Shown in pieces: positions 36,641-48,834 of a stretch of 64,000 nt of DNA; position 1 is the stretch's first letter, and every line of letters starts with the position of its first letter. A program made the position numbers and the translations under genes. Below the pieces are notes generated by a model, which saw only the letters and a list, made by a program, of their open reading frames with translations, did no database searches and was not told the origin of the DNA. This DNA comes from Inia geoffrensis (Eukaryota > Chordata > Mammalia > Artiodactyla > Iniidae), in assembly GCA_036417435.1 (NCBI GenBank), contig CM070903.1:55466001-55530000 (forward strand), in the 5' to 3' direction.

Positions 36641-37867
36641 GATTTTCAGTAGTGATCTTGGATGATTTTGTTGTCAGAAACATGTTATTAAAAAGTATTT
36701 TTAACTTTTATTTTTCCTCTAAAGTGAAAGATAACTTGTTCCCTAAGACTCTCTAACCTTGTCATTCAGGAAAGGAGAGGGGACACACTTAGAAGACATG
36801 TTGTCAATTTTGATTTAGTTAATTCAACAAATACTTGAGTATCTACATTGTGCCCAGGCAATGTTGAGGATTCTGCATTGTACAAAATCCCTGGCAGAAG
36901 ATGGGCCATAAACAGATATTTATGCTTGTGGTCAGTGCTAAGTGCTATAATAATAAAGAATAAAGGGATTATTGAATGTTGGGGAGTAGAGATGTCATTT
37001 ACCTTTCTGGTCCTACGTTCCTTTATCTATAAAATGGGTTAGATCAGAGGGATGCTGAAATCCTTCCTGTCTAACATTCTATGACTCCTGTGAGTTTTGA
37101 ATTAAGGCTACCACCTAAGTTATTATTTCACCCAAATGCAGAAATGGGTCAATTTTTAACATTGAGATAAAGAGGAATTATGTATCCTGAGAATAGTACT
37201 TGATAAACAGCAAGAATTTTTTTAAAAATTAGTGGTGTTTCTGTAACTGTTGTTAATAATGAAAATCACAAGTAAAGATGGTAGAGCGTTAAATGTTTAC
37301 CCAGTGTCATAAATAATATACAAGAATATATTATAAAGGAAATTTCTCTTAGGAAAATAGTACTAACTTTTCTAAGATTGGGGCTTGTATATAAATACAT
37401 GAAAGCCCTGGAGAACAAAAATTGGACCTTAGTTTTGTTTTCCCAAAAGGTTTATAATCGAAACTCATTTGCGTTTTCATGTGGTCAGGTTATATGAAAT
37501 AGTGGGCAAACACAGAACATGGAAGAAGTAGATATTCTTTGGATTTGGTTGCAGAAAGCCAAGAGATCAAATAGACATCATTGTAGACATTTCTCTTTGG
37601 TTAATAGTAATTTTTCTGAAATGTATTGTCCTGTCTATCTCCTACAATTTATGGCATTATTTAGAAGTTGAATGAACATATAAAACTTGATAAAACCTTG
37701 TGTAAGACTTTGCAGAATATAACTACCTTTTTGTCACAGTACTGCCTCAAATTTGGGGAGTCAAAACCATTCCTTCCTCAAATAGGAATGTTTTACGTGA
37801 CATTTGTCTTCTGTTGTCTTCCAGAAGCTATTCTTATGATGCCTCATACCACCGTTCTTTGTTTCAG

Positions 37868-37948
37868 ATATCCTCTGGCACTTGCAGGCCTGATGTTTCA
37901 GAATCCTCTGAATTGCGTCAGAAGTCACCATTATTTCAGTTTGCCGAG
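37868..37948 (+). CDS. BBX: BBX coding exon 5 (first LFQFAE repeat exon)
   Basis: The exon is 81 bases, 27 codons (residues 224-250), phase 0 at both ends. It begins ISSGTCRPDVSES and ends SPLFQFAE. The acceptor is GTTTCAG and the donor GTAATA, which departs from consensus at +5 and +6. This is the first of three consecutive exons with the same plan: ISS at the start, Ser, then LFQ-F/L-AE at the end. At DNA level it shares 22 of the first 30 bases and 16 of the last 18 with the next exon, so the two are duplicates. Being a phase 0-0 exon, it could be skipped without a frameshift. The module's molecular role is unknown to me. Confidence 0.94.
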
Positions 37949-39336
37949 GTAATATATTACAATTTATACCTAATGAAATTGTAAAGTGAGCTTAAATTTG
38001 GGCTGATGAAAGTAACTTAAAGCAAAGAAGAACCCTGCGTTCTTAGCTCAAGTAATCATAAAACGGAAAATAGTACCAAATTCTGGAACTTTAGAGTCTC
38101 TTAATTAAGGATTAAATATGTTTATAGAAGCTTGTTATTAACTCATACTAAATATTATTGCACTTAAACCTCATCACTAATTTTTATTCATGGATAGGGA
38201 AGTTAAGAATATAATTGAACTATTTTTAGAACTTAGTCATTTATCAGATATTGATTTGTCAGGTATTAAATCAGAGGACAGAATTGACTCATGGTTATTG
38301 GCTGTGCATTCCTTTGTATTTATTTTAAGTAAACTTCTCTTAATTGAAACTTTAGCATGCAGTTGGCAGTTTTCAAAATCTTATGTCTTGTGTCAAACCT
38401 GTTTGGCTCAGAATGTCTCTGACGTATTCAGAGATGATGTAGAAAAGCACATTATCCTTGATATTAAGTCTAAAGGTTAAGACTGCTTCCCAAAATATCT
38501 GCATTTACCCTAGAACTCAATATGGAGCCATCATTGATTACTTTTTTCTAAACTTTAAAGCACATGGTCTTCCCTTGATCATTCTAATTGTCTTTCACTA
38601 GACCTTCTTTCACACTGTCATCCTTCCTAATGTTTGCCCCTTATGGTACAGTTTTGTTCAAAGAAGAGCATATTTTTAGTTTCAGAATTTTTTCTCCTCC
38701 AGTGTCCTTTCCTGGTGGTTCTCAACATTTCATTGGCAGAATTACTTTTCACACTGGCATATTAGGTCATTCCTTTTATGACATCGCTTATTATATGCCT
38801 AAATGTCCTGCTGATATCACCAGAATGTTTTAATATATATTTGCTCACATAATACTCCTTATCTATCACTTTCCTTTCTGCACTCTGTGAGATGTGCCAT
38901 GAATTCCAATTGTTTTTTATATTGTTTCCTCAAGAATTTAATGTAATAGCAGATTCAATCTGCGCTCCCTTTTAAACAGTAGTTTTAGACATATTAAATA
39001 ATGTTAGTCTCAACTTTGAAAGCAGAGATACTTAACCAGTGATCTCTGGTGAAAGATGTAGTGAAATCTCTCAAATTCCACATGAAATTTTGGGTGTGTT
39101 GACACATGTGCATGTTTTTGGTTACTCCAGCAAACCAAAGATTCCAGAGAGATCCCTGACCCTAACCTAATATTTCTTTCTATTCATGTCAACATCTCCT
39201 TTATCCCAATATTAATTTGGAGAAACATCCTTTTGTTTAAAGACTTGTGAAATGCTTTTCAGAAATCTAGATTGTTTATACTATTGGTTCTGTTTTGTTC
39301 ACTATCTAATTTAATCCTTGAAGAAATATATTGTAT

Positions 39337-39551
39337 GGGCTTCCCCAGTGGCATAGTGGTTGAGAGTCCTCCTGACGATGCAGGGGACACGGGTTCGTGC
39401 CCCGGTCTGGGAAGATCCCACATGCCGCGGAGCGGCTGGGCCCGTGAGCCGTGGCCGCTGAGCCTGTGCGTCTGGAGCCTGTGCTCCGCAACGGGAGAGG
39501 CCACAACAGTGAGAGGCCTGCGTACCGCAAAAAAAAAAAAAAAAAAAAAAA
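39337..39551 (+). mobile_element. CHR-2-type SINE
   Basis: It begins GGGCTTCCCCAGTGGCATAG, has the full CHR-2 body and a poly-A tail of about 25. The target duplication aagaaatatattgta at 39321-39335 matches 39552-39566 with two mismatches. Confidence 0.93.
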
Positions 39552-40482
39552 AAGAAGTATCTTGTAGGTCAGGCATTTCCCCTTACACAAACTATTTATT
39601 TTCTTTAACTTTTATAGAGGGTTGGTAGGAGTGAAAAGTCATGTCTGAAGTAAGACCTACAGTTCATAATTCCCAGGATTTCGGGAACATCCTTGTGGAT
39701 TCATATCTGCAGTCTGTCACAGCTTGCACATGGAGGTCTTTTGAAATGATAGGTTTCATGGTTTGACCAAGAAGAGTTCTACATCTTAACCCTGAAATAT
39801 TTTCAAAGTACTTGGTTAGATCTTAGCCATTTACGACAAGTTGTATATGTCTAGTTTGTTAAATAGGATCTGGGAGATCTTTTTTCTTTTTACTGATACT
39901 TGTTCTAAAAATCCTTATTTGTCTGATGCAAAAGATATGGTGGAATTAAAATTTTCCTAATGCCTTCAGCAGTGAATAGAGTCAATAATTCCATCAGGCT
40001 CTATTCTAATTCTTTCTTATCCCTAAAATTGACTTTGATATTGTATCACCAACTGGCTCCATTGTTTTTCTAAACAACTTAATTTAATTAATATGAAAAA
40101 ATGATTGCTGGGATTGAGGAGTCATGATCAAGCTGCATGTATTGCTTAGTAAGTTCCCTTTGATGGAGTTGGTGAGCACAGTTAATTGAAGAAAAAGACT
40201 TCTGTGGAACTGGAAATGGGCTGAATTTACAATGCTCACGCGTTCTGCTCTTGTGACTCACTTTCACCCTAGTTTGTAGTTGTATAGAAACTTTGTTCAC
40301 TTTGAAACCAAAATTAATAACTGACCTTGCTCTCAAAACATCCTAAGAACTATTTCCATGTGGCCCTCAGAGCAAACTTTTAATGAGGCTACCATAATCA
40401 CCAAATAGAAACAAAAGTTCTCCTAGCTGAAGCAAGGATGGTGTGACAGAATCCTCTATCCACTGTCAGATACCCGAGGGGC

Positions 40483-40510
40483 GTGTGTGTGTGTGTGTGT
40501 GTGTGTGTGT
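40483..40510 (+). repeat. GT dinucleotide microsatellite
   Basis: Fourteen uninterrupted GT units. Confidence 0.97.
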
Positions 40511-40564
40511 TGGATGGGAGGATGCATGGTGTTATAAAATAAAGAAATGCTGTTCATATTCAAT

Positions 40565-40790
40565 AAACAATTTATTGAGTTTTGGTGCCATGCCAGGCAG
40601 TGTATTCTATGGCTTATTTTCTTCTTACCATAATCCTGTAAAATGGGGATTATCATCATCATCATCAGTTTACAGTTGGGAAAAATAAATCTAAAGAGAG
40701 ATTAGCTGAGCTGCCCAAGGTCATGTAGCTAGTGAGTAGCAGAACTAAGATTCAGTCCCAGATACTCTGACCCACATGGTTTGCTTCTCC
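40565..40790 (-). mobile_element. MIR SINE, antisense
   Basis: It contains aatcctgtaaaatggggatt, a short ATC run, gctgcccaaggtcatgtagc and cagaactaagattcagtccc in antisense MIR order. Confidence 0.75.
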
Positions 40791-41202
40791 AACCCTGTTT
40801 CACAGCTGTCTCAAAGCAGAGAACAGCTTGAGGGGAGTGCTGTAGGGAGGAGAGAGAATTACTTGCAGCTTTCAACTTTTAATAATATTTTAGAAAATTC
40901 ACTGAAATAAGGAAATTTATCTCTACAGGTGTCCTCAACTGCTATTTGATACATATCTGACACCCTTTCAAGAGACAAGGCAAATGAGCCAAACTCAGTC
41001 TTTTTTGTTCTTTCCACATGTGTTTTTAGAAACACGGCCTTTGTCTTCATTTATCATTGATACTGTTTTTCTAAAAGGGATTGAGGGTGATGACTCATGT
41101 CTTAATCTTTATCTGTGTGTGCTGTGGAAATATTTGGCAGAATCTATGAGTCTGTTATGGTAAAATGTCCTTGTGCTTTAAAAATTATTTGTTTCCTTTC
41201 AG

Positions 41203-41277
41203 ATATCTTCAGGTACCTCCCACCCTGATGTTCCTTCAAAACAATGTCAAGCATCAGCCTTGTTTCAGTTTGCAGAG
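41203..41277 (+). CDS. BBX: BBX coding exon 6 (second LFQFAE repeat exon)
   Basis: The exon is 75 bases, 25 codons (residues 251-275), phase 0-0. It begins ISSGTSHPDV and ends SALFQFAE. The acceptor is CCTTTCAG; the donor GTATGG is weak. It is a tandem relative of the exon before it and lacks two codons in the middle compared with it. An antisense L1 begins 15 bases past its end. The L1 target-site duplication includes the last 16 bases of this exon together with the donor, so a second copy of the exon end and donor sits at 43004-43034. The full exon is the left copy, because only that one is joined to the acceptor and the 5' part. Confidence 0.94.
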
Positions 41278-41292
41278 GTATGGCCTTCTTTT
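41262..41292 (+). repeat. L1 target-site duplication, left copy (exon end + donor)
   Basis: A 31-bp segment starting gtttcagtttgcagag and ending gtatggccttctttt. It contains the last 16 bases of BBX coding exon 6 and the first 15 of its intron. It is duplicated at 43004-43034. Confidence 0.93.
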
Positions 41293-43003
41293 TTGTTGTT
41301 GTTGTTGTTTTGCCTTTTTTTTGAATTTTATTTTATTTATTTTTTTATACAGCAGGTTCTTATTAGTCATCAGTTTCATCCACATCAGTGTATACATGTC
41401 AATCCCAATCTCCCAGTTCATCACACCACCACCCACGCCGCCCAGCCGCTTTCCCCTCTTGGTGTCCATACGTTTGTTTTCTACATCTGTGTCTCAGTTT
41501 CTGCCCCACAAACTGGTTCAACTGTACCATTTTTCTAGGTTCCACATATATGCGTTAATATACGATATTTGTTTTTCTCTTTCTGACTTACTTCACTCTG
41601 TATGACAGTCTCTAGATCCATCCACGTCTCAACAAATGACCCAATTTCATTCCTTTTTATGGCTGAGTAATATTCCGTTGTATATATGTACCACACCTTC
41701 TTTATCCATTCGTCTATCGATGGGCATTTAGATTGCTTCCATGACCTGGCTAATGTAGATAGTGCTGCAATGAACATTGGGGTGCATGTGTCTTTTTGAA
41801 TTATGGTTTTCTCTGGGTATATGCCCAGTAGTGGGATTGCTGGATCATATGGTAATTCTACTTTTAGTTTTTTAAGGAACCTCCATACTGTTCTCCACAG
41901 TGGCTGTATCAATTTACATTCCCACCAACAGTGCAAGAGGGTTCCCTTTTCTCCACACCCTCTCCAGCATATGTTGTTTATAGATTTTCTGATGATGCCC
42001 ATTCTAACTGGTGTATGGTGATACTTCATTGTGGTTTTGATTTGCATCTTGCTAATAATTAATGATGTTGAGCAGCTTTTCATGTGCTTCTTGGTCATCT
42101 GTATGTCTTCATTGGAGAAATGTCTATTTAGGTCTTCTGCCCATTTTTGGATTGCATTGTTTGTTTTTTTAATATTGAGCTGCATGAGCTGTTTATATAT
42201 TTTGGAGGTTAGTCCTTTGTCCATTGATTCGTTTGCAAATATTTTCTCCCATTCTGAGGGTTGTCTTTTCGTCTTGTTTATAGTTTCCCTTGCTGTGCAA
42301 AAGCTTTGAAGTTTCATTAGGTCCCATTTGTTTATTTTTGTTTTTGTTTCCATTACTCTAGGAGGTGGGCCAAAAAAAATCTTGCTGTGATTTATGTCAA
42401 AGAGTGTTCTTCCTATGTTTTCCTCTAAGAATTTTATAGTGTCCAGTCTTACATTTAGGTCTCTAATCCATTTTGAGTTTATTTTTGTGTATGGTGTTAG
42501 GGAGTGTTCTAATTTCATTCTTTTACATGTAGCTGTCCAGTTTTCCCAGCACCACTTACCGAAGAGACTGTCTTTTCTCCATTGTATATCCTTGCCTCCT
42601 TTGTCATAGATTAGTTGACCATAGTGCGTGGGTGTATCTCTGGGCTTTCTATCCTGTTCCATTGATCTATACTTCTGTTTTTGTGCCAGTACCATATTGT
42701 CTTGATTACTGTAGCTTTGTAGTATAGTCTGAAGTCAGGGAGTCTGATTCCTCCAGCTCCTTTTTTCCCCTCAGGACTGCTTTGGCTATCTGGGGTCTTT
42801 TGTGTCTCGATACAAATTTTGAGATTTTTTTGTTCTAGTTCTGTGAAAAATGCCATTGGTAATTTGATAGGGATTGCATTGAATCTGTAGATGGCTTTGG
42901 GTAGTATAGTCAGTTTCACAATATTGATTCTTCCAATCCAAGAACATGGTATATTTCTCCATCTGTTTGTGTCATCTTTGATTTTTTTCATCAGTGTCTT
43001 ATA
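41293..43003 (-). mobile_element. 5'-truncated L1, antisense, 15 bases past exon 6
   Basis: Read on the minus strand, it holds the last third of ORF2, a 3' UTR and an A-rich tail (the T-rich 41293-41350 on the + strand). It is flanked by a 31-bp target duplication with one mismatch. The right junction in the unfilled site reads TTTT|AAAA, matching the L1 endonuclease preference for an insertion in this direction. About 1.7 kb of a 6-kb element is present. The good match of the two target copies and the long remaining ORF suggest a fairly recent insertion. Confidence 0.95.
41535..42991 (-). pseudogene. L1 ORF2 C-terminal fragment, one frameshift
   Basis: The N-terminal piece (42611-42991) reads [20 protein letters not shown], typical of the region after the reverse transcriptase. 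It ends soon after [11 protein letters not shown], and a long second piece (41535-42695, 386 codons) carries on as [19 protein letters not shown], so one frameshift lies near 42625. The second piece contains the Cys-rich motif [18 protein letters not shown] and ends in the ORF2 tail [19 protein letters not shown] sequence. Endonuclease and reverse transcriptase domains are missing because of the 5' truncation, so it cannot move. Confidence 0.93.
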
Positions 43004-43034
43004 GTTTCAGTTTGCAAAGGTATGGCCTTCTTTT
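43004..43034 (+). repeat. L1 target-site duplication, right copy (orphan exon end + donor)
   Basis: It matches 41262-41292 with one change (CAGAG to CAAAG). It gives an orphan exon tail encoding FQFAK followed by GTATGG at 43020. Confidence 0.93.
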
Positions 43035-43035
43035 A

Positions 43036-43044
<9 letters not shown>

Positions 43045-43086
<42 letters not shown>
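43045..43086 (+). repeat. TA dinucleotide microsatellite
   Basis: About 21 TA units after a run of ten As. Before the L1 insertion this lay some 30 bases past exon 6. Confidence 0.97.
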
Positions 43087-43091
<5 letters not shown>

Positions 43092-43834
43092 TGGGTTCAG
43101 AAAAGTTATTGAGCTCAGGAAGTATTGGAATGGAATTTTATAACATATAGAGAACTTCAGGCATGCCTCTTGCCATTACTAACATAATACACATGGGAGG
43201 CTGCTTATTGCTTTTTGCTGCCTTTGCTCTAATCACAGATCAACTCCAGAATTTATACCCATTTTACAAGCATTCATTAAAGAGTTCACGCAGAATACAC
43301 ACTTTCCAGTAATTCATTTATTTCATTTTGCCTTGTTTTTAACTTATTTTAAAAGCTTAGGAAAATTGTCAACGTGAAGGCCATAGCATTCCAATTTATT
43401 AAATTTTTCCAATAGTGAAATTAGATGCTGTAGTTGATGAATAACTCTCACAGTGAGTGCAGGGGTGAATAGGACCTGTTAGATCATCAGTGCTTAGCTT
43501 TGGGTGTGATGTAGCTTCAGCCAGTATTTTTATTAGCGTTTAACCCTGGGCTTAGGTCAGGTCAGCTCATGCAGGATCTTAGATTTCTTCGGATTGTCAG
43601 CCAGAGAGAGAGAGTACACACTAGAGAGTATTTTCTTGGTTGGTATGATGAGAGGCAAATCTGATAATGCTTGATTTTGCCACAAAAGCCCTGGCCTCAA
43701 CCATATGCTCATTTCTAATGAGCACTATATGACAAATAATAAAATATATCCCTTTTGTAAAAATAAGATGCCATCTGCTTTAGGTCTTTCCCCATTTTCC
43801 TTTTTATTAATTTCAACCAAAAATGCGTATAATA

Positions 43835-44028
43835 GGGGCTTCCCTGGTGGCACAGTGGTTGAGAGTCTGCCTGCCGATGCAGGGGACACAGGTTCGTGCC
43901 CCGGTCCGGGAAGATCCCACATGCCATGGAGCAGCTGGGCCCGTGAGCCAGGGCCGCTGAGCCTGCGCGTCCAGAGCCTGTGCTCTGCAATGGGAGAGGC
44001 CACAACAATGAGAGGCCCGCGTACTGCA
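43835..44028 (+). mobile_element. CHR-2-type SINE
   Basis: It begins GGGGCTTCCCTGGTGGCACAG and ends gcccgcgtactgc with a very short A tail. The target duplication aaaatgcgtataata at 43820-43834 matches 44029-44043 with one change. Confidence 0.93.
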
Positions 44029-44363
44029 AAAATGCATATAATAAACTAGGCAATTTTTTATAGGGTTGAGAGAAAATGACAAGCAGGACTGTTCTGTTTA
44101 ATATTGATGTATTGAATCACTTTGATTCATTTGCATAAAGAGTGCTGCATAAATGAAATGTAAAATGATATCCTTTTGGCAAGAGAAAACCCAGCATCTT
44201 ACTTCGAAAATGAGAAAAAGTTACTTTTAGCGCTTACATTAAAAAAAAGAAAATGTTGCTTCCTCTTTGGACACTTGTGTCAACCACCATGACTTGATCC
44301 AACCCTCTGGCCTGTTTATCTGTTAGGCTTCTCTGTCACAGTATGTACTTTACTCGTTGAGGG

Positions 44364-44765
44364 CTATTCTATAAAACTGGTAACAAAAATATCATATAAT
44401 GGTATCATTTCACGAAGAACAATTTGCTTGATGAATCTGAATAAATTAAGATTTTTATCATAATTTTTCATTATGATAAACAGGCGTTCCTTTTCATTGT
44501 CTGGGGAATAGTTCTGTTTAATATTTCCTTGCTTTCCTCTAGTCATTGACATCCTTTTACTTGATACTAATAATTTTTTCAAAGGTAAAAAAGAATTTTG
44601 ACGTGATGACTGTAAATTTATTTTTAATGTTGGTACCTGAGCAGTCCCATCCAACCTTTTAGAAACAGCTCCTTCAAAACAGAATTTATTTGCCACATCT
44701 TCTTTTTGATTAAATTCTACCCTCTGTAGCATGAATATCAGAACGTAGTGGCTCGTCTTTGACAC
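44364..44765 (-). other. Unassigned antisense ORF
   Basis: An open frame of 133 codons that begins with GTG; the first ATG is codon 12, leaving 122. I do not recognise the product. It is Lys/Asn/Ser-rich as expected from AT-rich DNA, has no signal peptide or membrane segment, and no adjacent promoter or splice signals I can support. Most likely a chance ORF, possibly an old processed-gene fragment. Confidence 0.15.
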
Positions 44766-45785
44766 ATCTGATATTTACATATGCACTATTTACCAAGAGT
44801 TTTCAATTTAATTAAAAACGTTTGTGTGACATACCTCAGCTGATGCATTTCTAACAGGTATTGCCACTCAGAGTGTGGTTCTTGTTTAAGCGAGACCACC
44901 ATCAGATTTATTAGGTACCTCAAAGCCCTGGGCAGCTCTGAGGAACCAGTTTGATAGTGTAACAGCCACTGTCCTGTGATTCTGGAGAGTAAGATCCCAT
45001 ACCTCTCTTAAATTAATTTGTTATTACTGTTCAGTACACTCACTCCTCAAAAAGAAAGTTTCTTTCTGGGGAAGAACCTCTCCTTACTTAGGAGGAGTTG
45101 TGCAGGGAGACATTTCCAGATGTTACTCCTCTCCTCAATGGCACTTGTCTTCTGAGGGTTTTCGACTGTGCACTTATAAGATTTGAGGAAGCTTTTAAAA
45201 AATTAATTTGAAAACTTATTATGAGTTGTTTCTGGTATCATTAACAGAGGAAGACATGCATGATGGAGAAACCAAAATAAAATGTTCTGCCCTAGAATCA
45301 AATACAGTTCCCCTCTCAACTCCATATATTATTTTTCCCAGTTATATTTTGCATAGGTTGACAATTAAGAGCCCTTACAATTCCTAAGCAAATTAAATTA
45401 TTACATACTTAGTTGTTTACGTGTAAATGTTATATGTGATTATACAAGAAAAGTATAGTACATGGTTCTCTAAGGATATTTGTGCTCTCCAGTCACTTTC
45501 CTCAGCTGACTCAAGAGAAGTTTCAGTCTCTTTCATGTTATGATCTGACCATATTGTCAGCCCAGTACTGGGCTGGTTTATTCAAAGCTAAACAGCAGCT
45601 AACTAGGTGAACTAATAAAATTATCTACTGCAATCTGCTATGAGCATATCTATTGCAGTAGAAATAGAATAGCCTATAATTACTGTGATTGTATCCCTAA
45701 AACTCTTATAATTATTTCATAAAACACCCATCACCTTTGAGAAAACACAAAGACTCTTGAAATTCTTGTTGTAATTAGCCTATAG

Positions 45786-45950
45786 CACAGATTCTCAAAC
45801 TTTAAAATACACCAGAGTCACCTCAAAGGCTTCTTCAAACACAGATTGCTGAACCCCACCCCCAAAGTTTCTTATTAAGTCTGCAGCGGGGCCTGAGAAT
45901 TTGCACTTTCAACAAGTTTCCTATTAGGGAACCGCAGTTTGAGATCACTG
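45786..45950 (-). mobile_element. MER5-type hAT-Charlie element, antisense
   Basis: It begins cagattctcaaactttaaaa, contains cagattgctgaaccccaccc and ggggcctgagaatttgcact, and ends gtttgagatcactgctct. Both ends retain the TIR-like pattern. Confidence 0.8.
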
Positions 45951-48501
45951 CTCTGTAATTTGCAGTTTTTACCACAGGTTATTAAATCAGCATTGGTAAG
46001 GCAATTTCTGGTATCTCTTGGACCTTACAGGGAAGGTCGGGGTTAAGTGAGGAAGGAATGGGCAGATAATAGAAATTTACCCAGTGGGCCACTTTATACC
46101 CCTCATCCCTTTTCAGGGGGATTCTCAGTCCTATTATGTGCACTTAGAGAAAAGTAGGTGTTTGTATAATTTAGGAAACAATGTACTCTTTAAAAATGTT
46201 TAGCTTTGTAATATCACTTTAAGATCAGGCTTGCAAAATTCTTAGAGACCATTCATGTTAATTTCATTTACAAGTGTTCATAACTCTCGGAAGACATTAG
46301 CTATTGGTCATTTATCGTGTAATACAATTATCCTAGAAACGCAGTTTTTTAAAAAAACGGTAAGCCCTGGGCATTTCTTTAAGTTGAAAATATTTTTTCT
46401 TTTATGTCTTGGGTCTCCGTGTTACAAGCTGAGAAGGATATCTTTCCTTCTTAACCAAATCTGATAGTTTTAAAACCCATTGAAGTAACCTGCATGGAAC
46501 CATGAAATTGAATAAGGAACATTTTGTTTGTAGGTTCCTCATAAATGTTTATGTTTAAAGGGAGAAAGATACATCTGCTTTACAAGATCTAGAAAGAAAT
46601 ATAGAGTGCAGAGCCTGTTTTCCTCGCATTTCAGCCTGTCTCCCATTCTGTATTGATGCTCATAATTCATCTAGATTCAACTTGGCCCTTCTGAAGAGCC
46701 ATCACTCTGTTTCCAGGCCCTGATCCATTAAGTTGGTCAAAGTGAGTTTCCTATCTGCATTTTTTGTTGTTTACAGGTAGAGTGACACATCTGTCACTGT
46801 TTAGATCTCGTTTACTGAAGACTAATGACCAAATGTAATGCCAGAAGGGAGCTGTTGTCTTCCGTTATTTAACAAGTCTGGAAGCCTTTCCTGGTCTACA
46901 TATCCTCTTCTCTGCTGTGTGGCTGACTCTTACACCTAGAGTATATCTTTACGTTGAAAAATTGCATATTTACTTTGAAGACAGGGAGCTAATCTGGACA
47001 ATTTAGACAAATAGATTTGAACATCAGAACTTTCCTTAGAAGGCTTTTACTTTGCCAATATAAATACAACCGTAATCTCAACAAGGTATCGTCACAATTG
47101 GACATAAGCAATAGGTGCACATTTAAAGCATTCATTTTCATGATGGAATGCCCAATATGTTACGGAATATTACACTCAACACAGACTCCATATACTCACA
47201 CTGCAGCTCATCAGTGTGAAAGTCTTACATGGTTTATTGGAAGTGTTAATATTTCTTTTAAGGTAAGGAAGACCAATCATCTCATATTGTTCATTTGTTC
47301 TCTGATTCATTTATTCACTCAACAATTGTTAGTCATTTCCTCCCAGGCTACAGTGTTTATGATACCCCTCATAATTGCAAAAGCCTTCCAGCTAATTTGC
47401 TTTTGATCTTTACCACCTCTTTCCTTGGTGTGCTCCCCTACCTCAGTCAGCTATAAAATTAACAGTTTTAACACCCAGGGTGATAATTTTTCTTGGCGCT
47501 TTTGCTGTACATCACATACTTTTAACACCCACCCTGTTTATCAGAACATTCCATAATAGGCAGAGGAGAGACTACAGCGGAGTTAACAGATTAGCAAGCA
47601 CCATCCAACTTGAGGAAAATAAAAAGCATAGCCATGAACATACTGTACAGTATGGCCCACGACTGCCTCCTACCCAGGAGGGTAGCATAACACACACTTT
47701 CCACCACTAGCTGACCTGTCATTGAAAAACATGTATTAGCTACATTATTCTTACTTGAAAGGATGTGTATGTCTCTTACATAGAAAAAAAAACCAAACAG
47801 ACAGGGAAATGAACAATGGTATAACAAATTGGCATTACACAAGCTATGCTTATATTAGAAGCCATCAGAGTAAATGAGATTACTGAGAGAAAATGTGTAA
47901 AGAAAAAGAGTGGGGGCCCTAAGACAAAACCCTGAGGGAAAACATTTAAGGGCTCTCTACAGAAAGGAGAGCCAACAAAGAACAGCAAGGAGTGGCCTGA
48001 GAGGTAGGAGGAAAACAAGGACTCTGCAGTATTGGAGAGGAGACTCTCAAAAGAAAGGTCAGCTATGCCCAGTGCTGCAGACATTAACATATATTCAACC
48101 CCCTGCCCCCAATTAAGAAGCCAAAAGACATTTTTAGAAACTATATCTTACCGCTAAGTTGTTCTATGAAAATTTTATTGTTAGGTGATTCTAGAAACTT
48201 TGGACTGCTAAAATATGTTGACTCTCCCGCAACATCCTTTGAAAATAAGGCTTCCAGCAACCTTGAGCATTTAAAATACTGCCCTGTACCTACAAATAGG
48301 TAAAAATCCTCCCATAAGTGATGAGGAAGATAGTTCTTGCTAAACATTAGGTGATGGTTTCTTTTGCAAGGCAAGGAACCATTCTCAAGCCTCTACTCGA
48401 ACAGCTGTGCATTAACTCAGCTGGCAGGTAATACATCCCAGCGGTCAGAAGTTCGACGCTGAGCCTCTGGGTGTGCCGTGCAGGCATTTGACAGGCTTCG
48501 T

Positions 48502-48503
<2 letters not shown>

Positions 48504-48540
<37 letters not shown>
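48504..48540 (+). repeat. CA dinucleotide microsatellite
   Basis: About 18 CA units. Confidence 0.97.
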
Positions 48541-48541
<1 letters not shown>

Positions 48542-48834
48542 CGTCGGGAACATAAACCTACAGGAGCAAAAGCGACAGCAGAGGGAGCCAGTGGAAGAGC
48601 TAGAAAACAGTGTCAGGCTGTGTGGGGGAGCATCACCCAGCTTGGTCTCTTCAGGGTATCGTATGATTATGTGACAAATTTAATATTTTATAGATTATTA
48701 AATTTAATAATTCTCCTCTGACACTGCAATTTTAATTCTGTCCTAATTTCAGTCTGTAACTAATTTTTGGAAGTGTCCTAAAAGAGTTTATTTATTAGTG
48801 TTAATAATGATGAATCCTTATTACTAATAATTAT

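Larger units (their letters stand above)
22761..37867 (+). other. BBX intron 4 (largest in window)
   Basis: GT-AG intron of 15107 bases. In order it holds an antisense L1 3' end (24415-24817), a Tigger1 with two nested SINEs (26051-28799), a 5'-inverted L1 (29829-30160), MIR pieces (30380-30760, about 31555), L2 (32480-33130), an L1-like end (34305-34466), two antisense SINEs (34544-34848, 35724-35848) and a possible old L1 (36430-36640). The stretches 22761-24410, 24820-26050 and 28803-29810 show nothing further. Confidence 0.8.
37949..41202 (+). other. BBX intron 5 (between repeat exons 5 and 6)
   Basis: GT-AG intron of 3254 bases separating two duplicated exons. It holds a CHR-2-type SINE (39337-39551), a GT dinucleotide run (40483-40510) and a MIR (about 40565-40790). 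No remnant of an extra repeat exon was seen. Confidence 0.8.

Noticed and set aside
43004..43034. Real fourth repeat exon
   Set aside because: Only the last 16 bases of an exon are present and they match exon 6 as an L1 target duplication, so this is not an independent exon copy.
47017..47406. 129-codon + strand ORF
   Set aside because: No recognisable domain, AT-rich composition, in the middle of a BBX intron; I cannot support it as a gene.
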